A stretch of DNA of 15,249 bases, taken from contig JBHGBB010000076.1 of assembly GCA_041946755.1 (NCBI GenBank), positions 1 to 15,249 of the forward strand, written 5' to 3'. Both the position numbers and the translations under genes were made by a program. Numbering within the stretch: the stretch's first letter is position 1; the number at the start of each line of letters is the position of its first letter. The notes beneath the pieces are model-generated. The model did no database searches, was not told the origin of the DNA, and was given only the letters and a program-made list of their open reading frames with translations. Shown here one piece after another: positions 1 to 7,911 of the stretch. This stretch comes from JBHGBB01 sp041946755. Its GTDB lineage: Bacteria; UBP4; UBA4092; JAOAEQ01.

Positions 1-71
1 TATTTTTTTTCTTTATTTTTGTTTCAATTTTCAGCTGAATAGATTTTAATCCATTTAATAACAATAATACT

Positions 72-749
72 ATGAAACGTAGTGAAATCAATCAGATAAT
101 CCGGGAAGCGATTCAAACCTTCGACCAATTCCAGTTTCGGTTACCACCTTTTGCCTATTGGACACCGGAAGAATGGAAATCGATAAGGCATGAAGCGGAT
201 GAGATTCGGGATCATGCGCTGGGTTGGGATGTAACCGATTTCGGGCTGAATAATTTCAACCGCTATGGCTTAACGCTATTCACTTTACGCAACGGGAATT
301 TGCATGACCCGGAGTGCCAGAAGAAATATTGCGAAAAGATTATGGTAGTCCGCGAGCATCAGGTAACCCCATTCCATTTCCATTGGACTAAAATGGAAGA
401 TATCATCAATCGGATGGGGGGCAATTTGCAGATGACCATCTATAACGCGGATCAGCATGAGAAACTAGCGCAGTCGAAGGTAACGATTTCGATTGACGGG
501 GTGCAGCAGACGTTTCCAGCCGGTACAACGGTTACCCTTCGTCCGGGACAGAGTATTACTTTCCCACCGAAATTGTACCATACCTTCTGGACGGAAATCG
601 GGAAGGGAAAAGTGCTGGTGGGTGAAGTATCGCTGGTTAATGATGATGTTAAAGATAACCGGTTTCTCGATTTAAGCCCCCGATTCCCGAAAATTGTCGA
701 AGACGAACCGCCGCAATTTTTACTCTGCTCCGAATATCCGAAAGCATAG
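72..749 (+). CDS. D-lyxose isomerase-type cupin (sugar ketol-isomerase)
   Basis: Cytosolic metal-dependent cupin of the D-lyxose isomerase family, which interconverts D-lyxose and D-xylulose (often D-mannose and D-fructose as well). The 225-residue length is normal for the family. The signature HFHWTKMEDI at residues 102-111 supplies H102, H104, K107 and E109. A second cupin motif follows as GQSITFPPKLYHTFW (159-173) with H170, and E185 lies in the next strand. H102, H104, E109 and H170 are the likely metal ligands, by analogy with the family. The first 95 residues form the helical lead-in usual for these proteins. The start is the first ATG of the frame, with no good Shine-Dalgarno site, so initiation is weakly supported. 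The pseudopilin gene follows 40 bp downstream on the same strand, but no pathway link to it is visible. No sugar kinase is adjacent. Exact substrate is inferred from family only. Confidence 0.85.
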   Translation: MKRSEINQIIREAIQTFDQFQFRLPPFAYWTPEEWKSIRHEADEIRDHALGWDVTDFGLNNFNRYGLTLFTLRNGNLHDPECQKKYCEKIMVVREHQVTPFHFHWTKMEDIINRMGGNLQMTIYNADQHEKLAQSKVTISIDGVQQTFPAGTTVTLRPGQSITFPPKLYHTFWTEIGKGKVLVGEVSLVNDDVKDNRFLDLSPRFPKIVEDEPPQFLLCSEYPKA

Positions 750-789
750 TAGATAATCAATTTAAGAAAAATAAGCGAGGTGAAATTGA

Positions 790-1461
790 ATGAAATCAAA
801 ATGTAATTTTGGGTTTACCTTAATTGAATTACTAATAGTAGTAGCTATTATTGCCATCTTAGCAGCGATTGCAATTCCAAACTTCTTAGCGGCACAAACC
901 CGATCGAAAGTATCTAAATTAAAAGCCGAATTTAAAACATTGGCAACAGCAATTGAATCCTATAATGTCGATGCCAACTCCTATCCGATCTATGACAGTC
1001 TCGGCACTGGAGGCGGCGGTAAGAATGGGGTTTTTGGAGACGATAATTATAATTCCAATCGATTTGATTTATTAACCACTCCGGTGGCATATATTACCTC
1101 AGTTCCGCAGGATCCATTTCGCTTTGTCGGAATTGGTGGTTCTGCTGCCGGACAAGGTATCGGTTATTTCCTCTATACTTGGGATACCTTTGCCAAAACT
1201 GCCGCTGAATCGTGGCATTCCGGGACTCCCGGTCCAGGACCAGCGAGTCTGATTTGGCATGCATCATATTGGTCACTCCGGTCTCGGGGGCCAAATGGTA
1301 AATGGGATAGCGCTGCGCCAGGTGGATATACGGTTTGGGCTTGGTGGGATCGACCACCATACGCTCCTGATGGTGATGTCTTCTTAGGTGCGTATGACCC
1401 ATCAAATGGAACAGTCAGCGGTGGCGATTTGTGGCGGACCTCGAAAAATGGGCAGTATTAA
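790..1461 (+). CDS. Type II secretion / type IV pilin-like pseudopilin (G-type)
   Basis: Prepilin-like protein of 223 residues. The leader of eight residues ends in G8 and is followed by the class III signal FTLIELLIVVAIIAILAA. Prepilin peptidase should cut between G8 and F9 and methylate F9; E13 is the conserved Glu at position +5. The hydrophobic helix runs to about residue 30, then the amphipathic helix AAQTRSKVSKLKAEFKTLATAIESY, typical of GspG-type major pseudopilins. The C-terminal half is rich in Gly, Trp and Tyr and contains SLRSRGPNGKWD (about 172-183), a pattern common in pseudopilins of uncultured lineages. A Shine-Dalgarno site GAGGTG (777-782) lies 7 bases before ATG. No GspD, E, F or prepilin peptidase genes adjoin it, so it is an orphan pilin. 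It may be a minor pilin of a secretion system or pilus encoded elsewhere. The specific role is not shown. Confidence 0.88.
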   Translation: MKSKCNFGFTLIELLIVVAIIAILAAIAIPNFLAAQTRSKVSKLKAEFKTLATAIESYNVDANSYPIYDSLGTGGGGKNGVFGDDNYNSNRFDLLTTPVAYITSVPQDPFRFVGIGGSAAGQGIGYFLYTWDTFAKTAAESWHSGTPGPGPASLIWHASYWSLRSRGPNGKWDSAAPGGYTVWAWWDRPPYAPDGDVFLGAYDPSNGTVSGGDLWRTSKNGQY

Positions 1462-1491
1462 AATATTAAATGCGAGTGATTTTTCTCTAAC

Positions 1492-1547
1492 TAGTCTTTT
1501 TTGACTATAATTGAAAGCTCCTCAGAAAACCTATTCTGGGGAGCTTT
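1492..1547. other. Hairpins between convergent genes, no clear U-tract
   Basis: Between the ends of the pseudopilin gene (+) and the lipoprotein gene (-) there is a 14-bp stem, 1514-1527 with 1534-1547, one wobble pair and a 6-base loop. Just before it lies a 5-bp stem TAGTC/GACTA around six T (1492-1507). Neither strand has a run of T directly after the long stem, so a standard intrinsic terminator is not proven. It may act as a bidirectional 3'-end structure. The rest of 1462-1721 shows nothing gene-like. Confidence 0.45.
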
Positions 1548-1721
1548 ACGAACGCGAATAAGATTTCAGATAAGGGAAGGTATTGATCGGAGAAGTATCA
1601 TTAGTGAACCGCGTTGTTATAGATACCCGATGCTACGATTTAACCACTCGTTTTCCTATGATTATCGAAAACGAATCAGCACACTGCCCGCTTTTTTCAA
1701 AATATCCAAACAAATAGTCAA

Positions 1722-4412
1722 CTATTCCGCATCGAGCATTTCGAGAGTAAAAGCCCAGAATAAATCGGTTCTTGCAGAGTTTAGTTTGAATTTTCTAGGT
1801 GAACTAAGTGTATATTGAGCTCCTGCAAATAACCCGGAAATAGATTTCGTTGGTGTCCGCGGTTGAACTGATATCTCGTCACCACCACCCCAAGCGCGAA
1901 CTAATACTTCTGGATAGAAACTTTTCCGATCTTTGGCTAATTCTACCATCGCTTCAATATTAAATCCTGTTGATATATCGATTGTGGCATTTCGATCCAA
2001 TCGAATCGTTGAAAATCGAACCTCATTTTCGTTGCAATAGAGAATTCCATTTTTCGGAGTTACACTACTCGGAATAATTTTTGCTTCGGTTTCCCGAGTC
2101 ATAAATCCAAATTCGGTTGGGAAAAGTCGTGTTTGGAAAAAGAATTTAACTTTCATATGCGTGTCGTCAATTCGTTCAACGGCGCGTTGTACCGTAACTT
2201 CGTTTTCAGTATATGGTTTGGAAAACAAGGTGAGTCGATTCGTTACATTGGTATTAATATCTGCACTAGGAAAACGCGCATTGTCTTCCCGAACTAGACG
2301 ACCATTGGAGCCGGTAGTCCAATTTCCTTCCAAACGCAGAGTTGGTTCCGGATCTATTTCGCAGTGCATATGTACCGGAAATGCTTCTAATACCGCAGAA
2401 TGCGGATTAATTTCTAACTGATATAGTTTATTCGCTTCCACCGGGGAAGTTGCGGTTAAATCTTTAGCTTTTGTTTTGACATGTACCGATTGTTCTTCTT
2501 GAAATGAAATGAGAAAAGGAAGCCCTTCATAAGTAATATTTTCCGAAGCCATGAAGTTTAAATAATGCATCTGTCTTCTGGATTCTTGATCCGACTGCTG
2601 GATATTTGGTGGTACTGCTGCTTTCTTATTTTGAACAATAGTTTGAAATAATTCCATTCCTTCATTCTGTCGTTCGAGTAGAACACAACTCTGGGCGACC
2701 ACATATCGATAAATATCAGCCTCTATCATTGGTAAGGTTTTTACTCTTGATAAACATTGAGTAACCGCTTTATCCAGCGAAGGTTTTGCCGTAGTAACCT
2801 CTTGATGTAGCATAACTAAATCAAAACATTCGGCTAACGATTGACAAGCAGTCCACGTTTCCGGAGCAATGGATATAGCCTGTTGATACATATCTGCCGC
2901 TTCATTAAATCGTCGTGCGCGGGTATTCAGAATCCGGGCTATCGATAATAATCCGGATTGTTTTAGGGATTTTACTTGTTCCTTACCGAGTTTATTGGTA
3001 TTTTTCTCTATTACTGCAATTGATTGATAATAGAGAGCCATCGCTTTATCCCAATCGCTGGCAGCAAGAGCTTGATGTAGTGATTTTATTTCCGGAGAAA
3101 TAACTGAACTATTTTTTCGAGCCCGAGGGGTAGATATTAAATTAATAATACCATTTCTGTAAGTATTTGCCATAAACATTGGCCACGGTACTTCTCCATC
3201 GGCTGATCCCGGACAACCAAAAACGTAGATTCTACCACCACCGGCATTAGCAACAACTTCTAATGTTCCATCGCCGTCAAGGTCGCCTACCGTCATGCCA
3301 CAGTCTGCCGCTGGATTCAATCGTTTCGGCCATCCGGCAGATTGAGTTCCATTATTCCGATATGCATGATAGCCACCAGCTCGATTCCCAAATAGTATTT
3401 CTAATTCACCATCGCCATCAATATCTGCTACCGTGACATTATCAGTCCACCAACTATTATCGCCGGAAATATCCGGAGGAAGTTTAAAATCAATATCTCT
3501 GGGTAATCGTGGATTTATTCCGTCTAATTTACCGGTTATTTTGTTTCTAACCAGACAAGGAGACGTACCACCACCAGAACCGGTAAGTTTGATAATACTT
3601 CCATCAAGAAGATTGATAGCTTTTCCAGCAGTTACCAACTCGGTTTTAGTATCGTTATTAACATCAGCGAACACAAAACACTGTTGATCTAACCCAGAAA
3701 ACTGTTTTGGAAATCCGGGTAATGGAGTTCCATCAAGCCGATATATGCGAACTTCACCTTCGCGTCTGGTAAATACAATTTCTTTTTTCCCATCACCATC
3801 AATATCAAAAGCCAGTGGAGTGCACCGAACATCGTTGTCCGGAACGGTAATCGGCCAACCGGTAAGCATCGTTCCATCATGATGACGGATACAGACTCCT
3901 TTTTCAAAATCAGAATATAGTATTTCCAAATCTCCATCAGCATCGATATCAGCTAAACTTGGAGTACAAAAAGAATTACCGCGACCGGTAGACCATCCCG
4001 GCATAAGCTGTCCATCAGCGTGCCATAGATGGCCGGGAGTAACGATTTCCAATTGCCCATCGTTATTGACATCAGCGACTGCTGGTGAACAGACGATTCG
4101 TTCGCTAAATTGCGGCCAACCAGTTACCGGTCGGCCGTCATGATGCCAGGCACCTACCCATCGTTCACCAACTGCAACGATAACTTCCAAATCGCCATCG
4201 TTATCAATATCGGCCAGCGCTGGTGAACTATGCCAGGTACCGTTTGGGACCACCATCACCGCATCATGAATGGCATGGGTAGTTAACAATGCAGTGGCAG
4301 ATTTAAGGGTCATTTCCGGTTTGGTCTTCTTGGTACTAACTTTCATATTTACACAACTACCAAGAACCAAAGTTAGCGTTAATGCTATTAAAAGGTTGAA
4401 TCGAGTACTCAT
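1722..4412 (-). CDS. Lipoprotein with FG-GAP/VCBS beta-propeller and TPR region
   Basis: Protein of 896 residues, probably exported and lipid-anchored. Residues 1-20 form a signal peptide ending in VLGSC, a lipobox with C20 as the acylated residue. Seven calcium-loop motifs of the type DxDxDGxxE occur at 68, 114, 155, 203, 250, 330 and 377 (for example DIDNDGDLE and DLDGDGTLE), fitting a seven-bladed FG-GAP/VCBS (integrin-like) propeller. WPMFMANTYRNG (410-421) closes the propeller as in related proteins. Residues about 440-600 are helical and TPR-like, and the last 300 residues are mostly beta. The start at 4412 is preferred over a TTG at 4505 because AAAGGAG lies about 8 bases upstream and the TTG falls inside a promoter -35 box. 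Such proteins usually bind ligands or polysaccharide at the cell surface. Its partner is unknown. It is divergent from the phosphoesterase gene. Confidence 0.82.
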   Translation of the reverse strand: MSTRFNLLIALTLTLVLGSCVNMKVSTKKTKPEMTLKSATALLTTHAIHDAVMVVPNGTWHSSPALADIDNDGDLEVIVAVGERWVGAWHHDGRPVTGWPQFSERIVCSPAVADVNNDGQLEIVTPGHLWHADGQLMPGWSTGRGNSFCTPSLADIDADGDLEILYSDFEKGVCIRHHDGTMLTGWPITVPDNDVRCTPLAFDIDGDGKKEIVFTRREGEVRIYRLDGTPLPGFPKQFSGLDQQCFVFADVNNDTKTELVTAGKAINLLDGSIIKLTGSGGGTSPCLVRNKITGKLDGINPRLPRDIDFKLPPDISGDNSWWTDNVTVADIDGDGELEILFGNRAGGYHAYRNNGTQSAGWPKRLNPAADCGMTVGDLDGDGTLEVVANAGGGRIYVFGCPGSADGEVPWPMFMANTYRNGIINLISTPRARKNSSVISPEIKSLHQALAASDWDKAMALYYQSIAVIEKNTNKLGKEQVKSLKQSGLLSIARILNTRARRFNEAADMYQQAISIAPETWTACQSLAECFDLVMLHQEVTTAKPSLDKAVTQCLSRVKTLPMIEADIYRYVVAQSCVLLERQNEGMELFQTIVQNKKAAVPPNIQQSDQESRRQMHYLNFMASENITYEGLPFLISFQEEQSVHVKTKAKDLTATSPVEANKLYQLEINPHSAVLEAFPVHMHCEIDPEPTLRLEGNWTTGSNGRLVREDNARFPSADINTNVTNRLTLFSKPYTENEVTVQRAVERIDDTHMKVKFFFQTRLFPTEFGFMTRETEAKIIPSSVTPKNGILYCNENEVRFSTIRLDRNATIDISTGFNIEAMVELAKDRKSFYPEVLVRAWGGGDEISVQPRTPTKSISGLFAGAQYTLSSPRKFKLNSARTDLFWAFTLEMLDAE

Positions 4413-4476
4413 AAAAAGGTCTCCTTTTATTTCAAGTGCTAGTTTCATGATAAATATAATTAAAATTATAAGTTGA

Positions 4477-4505
4477 ATTATAGCACTTATTATTAAGGCG
4501 TACAA
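4477..4505 (-). promoter_or_regulatory. Sigma70-like promoter for the FG-GAP lipoprotein gene
   Basis: On the - strand, TTGTAC (4505-4500) is followed after exactly 17 bases by a perfect TATAAT (4482-4477). Transcription should begin near 4470, giving a leader of about 58 bases before the ATG at 4412. It lies in the 174-bp divergent gap shared with the phosphoesterase gene. No equally good promoter was seen for the + strand gene. Confidence 0.7.
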
Positions 4506-4586
4506 GAAAAAATGTTATAGACTTTCGCCCTATTTTTATGAAATAATGCTTAGTTAAAATAACAACTTTAAATAGGAGTGAACCTT

Positions 4587-6422
4587 ATGCTTAGAAATAT
4601 GAGAATAAAGAATCAAATACAAATTCAAACATTAATAATCTTTCTTTTTATTCTTACCAGTTTTAGTTTTAGTTGGCAATTTATCCAGATGACTGATACT
4701 CATATCGGCGACCAGGTGGGAAACGATAAATTCAAAGAAGTCATTCCCGCATTTAATGCGCTAAATCCAAAACCGGATTTTATTTTTACTACCGGCGATT
4801 TAACTGAACTGGGTGCTGAAGACCAATTTTCACTATATTCAACTTATATCAATCAAATACATATTCCGGTATATTCGGTTATGGGGAATCATGAAATCCG
4901 CTGGTCGGATAGTAATAAATTCCGGTTCAAACGATATTTCGGGAATCGATGCTATTCATTCGATCATAAAGGCATCCATTTCGTTATGCTGGATGATACT
5001 ATTCCAATGCAGCATTATGGGCATTTTTATCAAGCCCAACTCGATTGGCTGAAACAAGATTTGATTTCATTGAAAAAAAATACTCCGGTTATACTCGCCA
5101 TGCATCATCCACCGGCAGCTGAAACGCGAACTATCGATAACGATGTGGAGTTATTTGATATGATTCAACCGTATAATGTTATTGCAATCCTGGTCGGTCA
5201 TGGTCATGTAGAGAAATCGAGTTCTTATGCAAACATTCCAATTCTGATGACGAAAGCCACTAGAACCGGTGGATATAAGTTATTCGATGTCGGTGACAAA
5301 GAGATTATCGCTTATGCCAGCGAAATCGGGAAAACTGAAGCAACTGATACCATCAAAATCTCATTAACCCGAGTTATACCGTCAGGACCAAAACCAGTTG
5401 AACCAAACCTGGATTCGAAAATCCTTTGGAAAACCAGAATTGATGATGGATTACAATTCCCACCGGCAGCCGGTGAAGGGAAATTATTCTATGGTACCGA
5501 ACCCGGTACTATTTATGCATTAGAAGAAAAGTCCGGTAAACCGGTGTGGAAAATGAATATTATTAGCACAATCGTCGGATCTCCGGCATATGCAAATGGT
5601 ATGGTTTATATTGCTGCAACAGATGGTATGATATATTCGTTGCAAGCAAAAGATGGAGTTTTAAACTGGAAATATCAAACTGGCGGACCGATTATTGCTT
5701 CACCTCAGATTAAAGATAATATTGTGTATGTAGGTTCCGGTGACCATTATTTTTATGCGATTGATGGTTTAACCGGACAACTAAAATGGCGATTCGTATG
5801 TCAGAACCACGTTTCCGCCGCCGCGCTGGTATCTCAAGGGAAAGTATATTTCGGTTCCTGGGATGGGAATGCCTATTGCCTAGATGCATATACCGGTGCT
5901 ATCTGTTGGATAGATCCAATTGGAAATTCGATCTATTGGGCGCCCTCAGTTTCGGCGCCTATCCAAGCTGGGAATAAAGTGATTTATACCGCGCTGGAAT
6001 TGATTGATAAACGGGTGCTTGGCCGAGTCTATGCGCTAGATGCGTTATCCGGTAACACTGCTTGGACGATGGTAACCCGCTCCTGCCAGACCAATCCAGC
6101 GTATGATGGAAAGAAGGTATATAATTTCGGACTGGGTGGCGAAATAATGGCAATCGATGCAGAAACTGGCACCAAGAGTTGGAGTATCCAATTGAAGCAG
6201 TCGATTCTTGCTAGCGATATTATTATTAAAAATAATCATTTCTATATTCCACTGTTAAGTGGTGATTTGATGATAGTAAATCCGATTGATGGAAAAGAAA
6301 TTCAGCGAATTCCAGTTTCGAAAACCGGATTCTTATTCTCCGGGCCGGTGATTGATAATGATATTTGTTATCAATCAGCATTCGATGGAACAGTAGCAGC
6401 ATTTCCCATAAATCGAAATTAG
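4587..6422 (+). CDS. Exported calcineurin-like phosphoesterase fused to PQQ-type beta-propeller
   Basis: Two-domain protein of 611 residues. An N-terminal hydrophobic stretch (about 14-30) ending in SFSFSW looks like a signal peptide. Residues 31-240 carry the metallophosphoesterase motifs in order: DTH (37-39), GD (70-71), GNHE (100-103), HH (173-174) in MHHPP, and GHGH (204-207). The full two-metal site is therefore present. Residues about 270-611 are repeated beta-propeller blades of the PQQ/BamB type, with recurrent patterns such as YALEEKSGKPVWK, YSLQAKDGVLNWK and YAIDGLTGQLKWR. AGGAG (4574-4578) lies 8 bases before the ATG at 4587, better than a GTG at 4578. The reaction is probably hydrolysis of a phosphomonoester or diester outside the cytoplasm. 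The propeller probably binds a partner or wall; PQQ binding itself is not shown. The OB-fold gene follows 49 bp later, probably co-transcribed. Confidence 0.85.
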   Translation: MLRNMRIKNQIQIQTLIIFLFILTSFSFSWQFIQMTDTHIGDQVGNDKFKEVIPAFNALNPKPDFIFTTGDLTELGAEDQFSLYSTYINQIHIPVYSVMGNHEIRWSDSNKFRFKRYFGNRCYSFDHKGIHFVMLDDTIPMQHYGHFYQAQLDWLKQDLISLKKNTPVILAMHHPPAAETRTIDNDVELFDMIQPYNVIAILVGHGHVEKSSSYANIPILMTKATRTGGYKLFDVGDKEIIAYASEIGKTEATDTIKISLTRVIPSGPKPVEPNLDSKILWKTRIDDGLQFPPAAGEGKLFYGTEPGTIYALEEKSGKPVWKMNIISTIVGSPAYANGMVYIAATDGMIYSLQAKDGVLNWKYQTGGPIIASPQIKDNIVYVGSGDHYFYAIDGLTGQLKWRFVCQNHVSAAALVSQGKVYFGSWDGNAYCLDAYTGAICWIDPIGNSIYWAPSVSAPIQAGNKVIYTALELIDKRVLGRVYALDALSGNTAWTMVTRSCQTNPAYDGKKVYNFGLGGEIMAIDAETGTKSWSIQLKQSILASDIIIKNNHFYIPLLSGDLMIVNPIDGKEIQRIPVSKTGFLFSGPVIDNDICYQSAFDGTVAAFPINRN

Positions 6423-6471
6423 GATTATAATAGTTAAATAAATCTATCAAACTAAGAGGAGGATGCTAACA

Positions 6472-7206
6472 ATGAAAAGAAGTATGGTCGGTGTGATGAG
6501 CTTGTTGGTATTAGTTTTATTTGTAGGAGTAGTTGTAGCAGTGCCAATCCCCGTAAGTGATGTTGCGAAATATGTCGATAAAACGGTTACGGTGGAAGGA
6601 AAAGTATTAAAAGTAGGTCAATCAACGAAATCAAACACCTATTTTTTGAATTTTACCCAACAGCGAGGCGGATTTACTGTAGTCATCTTTGCAAAGACCG
6701 TAAGTAAATTTGAATCGGCTAAAGTAGATATTAAATCGTTTGAAGGGAAAACCATTCAGGTAACCGGAAAAGTTCAGAATCCGCCGCAGTATGGTCTTGA
6801 AATAATTCTCAATGACCCTTCGGAAATAAAAGTTGTTGGTGGAGTCACGGCTCAATCATCCAAAACCGCTCCTGTTTCAGCATCAAAACCAGCAGTGGTT
6901 GGTAAGATAATGAAAGTGGCTGAAGTTGAGATGTATATCGATCAATCCGGTACGGTGGAAGGAAAAGTAGTCAAGGTCGGATTATCACAAAAATCTAATA
7001 CTTATTTCCTGAATTTTACTCAACAGCGTAACGGATTTACGGTGGTTATTTTCGACAAGATAGCGCAACAGTTTGCAGCGAAGAAAATCGACCCATATTC
7101 ATTCGAAGGGAAAACGGTGCAGGTTAGTGGAACCATTACTAAACCGCCGTCATATGGAGTTGAGATTGTTCTCGATAGTCCGGATAATATAAAAATAGTT
7201 AAATAA
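6472..7206 (+). CDS. Exported protein with two tandem OB-fold repeats
   Basis: Protein of 244 residues with a clear signal peptide (1-23, cleavage probably after VVA). The mature part is a duplication. Repeat 1 (27-122) and repeat 2 (146-243) both contain a VEGKV strand, SNTYFLNFTQQR, GFTVVIF, FEGKT and an ending like PPxYGxEIxL, joined by a Ser/Ala/Lys-rich linker (123-145). The pattern resembles OB-fold tRNA_anti-like or nucleic-acid-binding modules that occur in many exported proteins of unknown role. The ligand may be nucleic acid, oligosaccharide or protein. A very strong AGAGGAGG (6455-6462) touches an upstream ATG at 6463, which would leave no spacer, so the ATG at 6472 (9-base spacing) is the better start. 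It sits 49 bp after the phosphoesterase gene and was probably made with it. Function is not known. Confidence 0.75.
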   Translation: MKRSMVGVMSLLVLVLFVGVVVAVPIPVSDVAKYVDKTVTVEGKVLKVGQSTKSNTYFLNFTQQRGGFTVVIFAKTVSKFESAKVDIKSFEGKTIQVTGKVQNPPQYGLEIILNDPSEIKVVGGVTAQSSKTAPVSASKPAVVGKIMKVAEVEMYIDQSGTVEGKVVKVGLSQKSNTYFLNFTQQRNGFTVVIFDKIAQQFAAKKIDPYSFEGKTVQVSGTITKPPSYGVEIVLDSPDNIKIVK

Positions 7207-7217
7207 ACAGCTATCGT

Positions 7218-7302
7218 AAAACGGAAGAACGGAAGAACTCAAGAATTGAAAATCGAATCTAGTGATTGTCTTAAGTTCCTTCGTTCTTTCGTTCTTTCGT
7301 TT
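7218..7302. repeat. Short-period inverted repeat (8-base iterations)
   Basis: The left arm 7219-7238 repeats ACGGAAGA. The right arm 7283-7302 repeats TCGTTCTT. The two pair over 20 bases, with 18 Watson-Crick pairs and two G-U pairs in RNA, around a 44-base loop. A second, shifted pairing is possible because of the 8-base period. It could end transcription of the OB-fold gene, although no T-tract follows the stem, or it may be a dispersed repeat. It ends only 7 bases before the MarC start codon. Confidence 0.7.
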
Positions 7303-7309
7303 GTATTTT

Positions 7310-7894
7310 ATGTCTTACCTTGAACCCTATATCATAACGTTCATACCACTCTTTGTCGCTTTTGACGTGATTGGTTTATTGCCGGTATATCTTTCGTTAA
7401 CTGAAGGATTTAATCTGGAATCGCGAATGCGGGTACTCTGGCAATCGTTATTAACGGCAACCATTGTCGCGGTAATATTCATTTTCGTTGGGAAATTGAT
7501 CTTTTCGATTATCGGGATCACTGTAGCGGACTTTAAAATTGCTGGCGGATTGATTCTCTTGGTATTAGCAATTATGGAATTGCTGAAAGAAACCACTGAA
7601 TGGCGGGTTGGAAAAGAGACGATGGGCATTGTTCCCATTGGAGTTCCATTACTTGCTGGTCCAGCAGTGTTAACTACCAGTATCATGTTTGTCGATATTC
7701 ATGGATACCTGCCAACCTTAGTCTCGCTGCTCCTAAATCTAGCTATTGTAGGTATACTATTTTATTACGTTGACAGCATCATTTCATTTATTGGTAAAAG
7801 CGGTGCAAAAGCGGTATCAAAAGTGGTAAGTTTGTTACTGGCCGCGATAGCGGTGATGATGATTCGGCAAGGTTTAGAAGCGTTTATAAAATAA
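7310..7894 (+). CDS. MarC family integral membrane protein
   Basis: Inner-membrane protein of 194 residues, the usual size for the MarC (UPF0056) family, with about six hydrophobic helices. Recognisable family features are the opening PYIITFIPLFVAFDVIGLLPVY, the ADFKIAGGLILLVLAI segment and the conserved MGIVPIGVPLLAGPAVLTT. Despite the name, MarC proteins are not proven multidrug transporters and their substrate is unsettled. The start at 7310 (MSYLEPYI) matches family starts. A longer reading from GTG at 7262 would translate the adjoining inverted repeat and is unlikely. No Shine-Dalgarno site is visible upstream of 7310, which is odd for this window, and the hairpin arm ends almost at the start codon. 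The gene converges on the TPR gene with 17 bp between stops. Confidence 0.87.
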   Translation: MSYLEPYIITFIPLFVAFDVIGLLPVYLSLTEGFNLESRMRVLWQSLLTATIVAVIFIFVGKLIFSIIGITVADFKIAGGLILLVLAIMELLKETTEWRVGKETMGIVPIGVPLLAGPAVLTTSIMFVDIHGYLPTLVSLLLNLAIVGILFYYVDSIISFIGKSGAKAVSKVVSLLLAAIAVMMIRQGLEAFIK

Positions 7895-7911
7895 CAATAG
7901 TATTTAGTTTC

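Noticed and set aside
452..799. Reading frame on the - strand over the lyxose isomerase gene
   Set aside because: Antisense shadow of a gene with clear cupin motifs; no ribosome site or family resemblance.
1501..1818. Reading frame of 105 codons on the + strand
   Set aside because: Begins with a non-ATG codon inside a hairpin region, overlaps the 3' end of the lipoprotein gene, has no ribosome site and no recognisable protein pattern.
4413..4505. N-terminal extension of the FG-GAP protein from a TTG at 4505
   Set aside because: The TTG is part of a TTGTAC -35 box with TATAAT 17 bases on. The ATG at 4412 has a good ribosome site and begins a lipoprotein signal peptide.
7262..7309. Longer MarC reading from a GTG at 7262
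   Set aside because: The extra residues translate the inverted repeat and are not seen at family N-termini.
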